Assembly: GCA_029859455.1 (NCBI GenBank)
Contig: JAOUDE010000165.1
Location: 1 to 5,950 of the forward strand
Source: Ignavibacteria bacterium
GTDB lineage: Bacteria; Bacteroidota; Ignavibacteria; UBA10030; UBA6906
Direction: 5' to 3'
Length of the DNA: 5,950 bases
This document shows, in pieces, positions 5,019 through 5,950 of this stretch. A program made the position numbers and the translations under genes. Position 1 is the stretch's first letter, and each line of letters begins with the position of its first letter. The notes below the pieces were generated by a model that worked only from the letters and a program-made list of their open reading frames with translations, did not search any database and was not told where the DNA came from.

Positions 5019-5085
5019 TCCATCGCTTCTGATTTCCTCAATTACCTGTCCGGCAAAGACGGCCGGTCTATCTTCTGTGACCCAC

Positions 5086-5544
5086 ATGCGACTTGTCCTG
5101 AAGCACATGATTCTCCTCTTCTCCGTCCTCGCGATGATGATCCCGACCACCGCAGCCCAGGAGATCGAAGGGATGGACCAGGTTGAAAGCAATCACTCCG
5201 TGAAAGAAACTCTTGACCGCCTGGAGGATATTCTTGGCGAGAAGGGACTCACCGTTTTTGCCCGGATCAACTTTACCCGGGATGCACAGGCGAGCGGTCT
5301 GACAATGCACAGAGCTGAGCTTCTGGTCTTCGGAAACCCGAAAGCCGGGACCCCGATGATGGTTGAAACACCCACGGTCGCACTCGATCTTCCCCTGAAA
5401 GCACTTGCGTGGGAAGATACGGAGGGAGCGGTCTTTCTGGCATGGAATGATCCTTTGTACCTTGCGCATCGGCACGGCGTCAGGGAAGAATTGATCGGCA
5501 CAATCGCCGGCGTCCGGAATCTCCTTGTGAAAGCAGCTGAATAA
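5086..5544 (+). CDS. Exported DUF302 protein
   Basis: From the ATG at 5086 the product has 152 residues. Residues 1-24 form a Sec signal peptide: basic MRLVLKH, hydrophobic MILLFSVLAMMIP, then TTAA before Gln25 as a likely cleavage site. The mature part, about 36-133, matches the DUF302 pattern, with NHSVKETLDRLEDILGEKGL, FARINFTRDAQASGL, LLVFGNPKAGTPMM, LDLPLKALAWED and WNDPLYLAHRHGV. DUF302 is a small alpha/beta domain of unknown biochemical role that is often periplasmic. No good Shine-Dalgarno site precedes 5086 or the next ATG at 5107. An in-frame ATG at 4927 lies upstream of the promoter and is rejected. The next gene follows in the same direction 59 nt later and is probably co-transcribed. 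Confidence 0.88.
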   Translation: MRLVLKHMILLFSVLAMMIPTTAAQEIEGMDQVESNHSVKETLDRLEDILGEKGLTVFARINFTRDAQASGLTMHRAELLVFGNPKAGTPMMVETPTVALDLPLKALAWEDTEGAVFLAWNDPLYLAHRHGVREELIGTIAGVRNLLVKAAE

Positions 5545-5603
5545 AACAGAAGGGCCAGTGCTCTTCATTTCTCTCTCCATCACTTACACTCCGGAGGTTA
5601 CAC

Positions 5604-5950
5604 ATGTTCAATTTGAAGGACCCAACTCATCGACGGGGGTTTCTTGGCAGTCTCGCAGCAGGAGCCGCCGCGATCGGTATGTCCGGCCTGGCTGCTCCGT
5701 TGAAGGGAGTTGCCGCTCCTGCCAGCGCTCCGATGCCCGGCCCCGAAGGTTCATTTGACTCATGGATTGGGAAGATCAAGGGGAAACACAGGCAGGTGTA
5801 CGATGCACCGGCTCTGAATGCAGGAATGGCCTTCGCATGGTCCCGCGTATTCTACATGACCAACAAGCAGGTAGGCGTGCCGGAAAGTGATGTCAGCGTG
5901 GTTGTTGTCCTCCGTCACGACGCCATACCTCTCGCGCTTGCAAACCCTGC
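5604..5950 (+). CDS. Tat-exported protein, possibly DsrE/F-like (3' end outside window)
   Basis: The ATG at 5604 has a near-ideal ribosome site, GGAGG at 5593-5597, 6 nt upstream. The 115 visible residues start with a Tat signal: HRRGFLGSLAAGAAAIG (residues 9-25), a twin arginine followed by a hydrophobic core, then an Ala/Pro-rich region with probable cleavage near VAAPASA. The mature part contains WIGKIKGKHRQVYDAP, then a helical segment with AGMAFAWSRVFYM, then a SDVSVVVVLRHDAIPLALAN strand-loop. It resembles uncharacterised Tat-exported proteins with a DsrE/DsrF-like fold; that assignment is from memory of such sequences and is tentative. The frame is open to the window edge. Likely an operon with the DUF302 gene, so both products would act outside the cytoplasm. 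Confidence 0.75.
   Translation, partial: MFNLKDPTHRRGFLGSLAAGAAAIGMSGLAAPLKGVAAPASAPMPGPEGSFDSWIGKIKGKHRQVYDAPALNAGMAFAWSRVFYMTNKQVGVPESDVSVVVVLRHDAIPLALANP

Noticed and set aside
4927..5085. N-terminal extension of the DUF302 protein from the in-frame ATG at 4927
   Set aside because: It begins within the terminator T-run, lies upstream of the TTGACA-N17-TACGTT promoter, and would bury the clear Sec signal peptide that starts at 5086.
5549..5566. Hairpin GAAGGG/CTCTTC between the DUF302 and Tat-protein genes as a terminator
   Set aside because: Six weak pairs including a G-U and no real T-run; the two genes are close and probably co-transcribed.
5068..5583. Minus-strand ORF of 171 codons opposite the DUF302 gene
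   Set aside because: The DUF302 frame has a signal peptide and domain match; the antisense product is cysteine/histidine-rich in a way typical of shadow frames.

Overview
The window is bacterial, moderately GC-rich and gene-dense. Sec and Tat signal peptides, a DUF302 protein and a multi-pass inner-membrane acyltransferase fit a Gram-negative, possibly FCB-like lineage, but nothing here fixes the phylum. No insertion sequence, CRISPR array, rRNA or origin was seen.

Layout. 1-581 (+): 3' end of a secreted protein with an SdrD_B/Cna_B-like segment and a C-terminal CTPGYWKNH domain, closed by a terminator hairpin. 638-1801 (-): DUF1624/HGSNAT-like membrane acyltransferase, tail-to-tail with it. 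1938-2008 (+): tRNA-Cys(GCA) with several non-consensus core positions. 2064-2177 (-): possible 37-residue ORF. 2272-2454 (+): 60-residue CxxC...CxxH putative zinc protein. 4200-2463 (-): operon of ECF sigma factor, RsrA-like zinc anti-sigma factor and ArsM-like methyltransferase. 4354-4872 (+): TPR protein with an unclear start and a strong terminator. 5086-5544 (+): exported DUF302 protein behind a consensus-like sigma70 promoter. 5604-5950 (+): 5' part of a Tat-exported, possibly DsrE-like protein.

The most interesting part is 1900-4200. The anti-sigma factor has the same Cys/His spacing as RsrA, the thiol-redox switch of SigR. SigR-type promoters read GGAAT-N18/19-GTT. Two close matches occur on the + strand: GGAAC-N19-GTT ending 9 nt before the tRNA-Cys, and GGAAA-N18-GTT upstream of the zinc-protein gene. 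A looser version overlaps the 5' end of the sigma gene. My working hypothesis is a redox- or metal-responsive local regulon joining a sigma/anti-sigma switch, a diverged ArsM-like methyltransferase, a small zinc protein and a specialised tRNA-Cys. The coding calls and the tRNA fold are read from the sequence. The regulatory link is inference.
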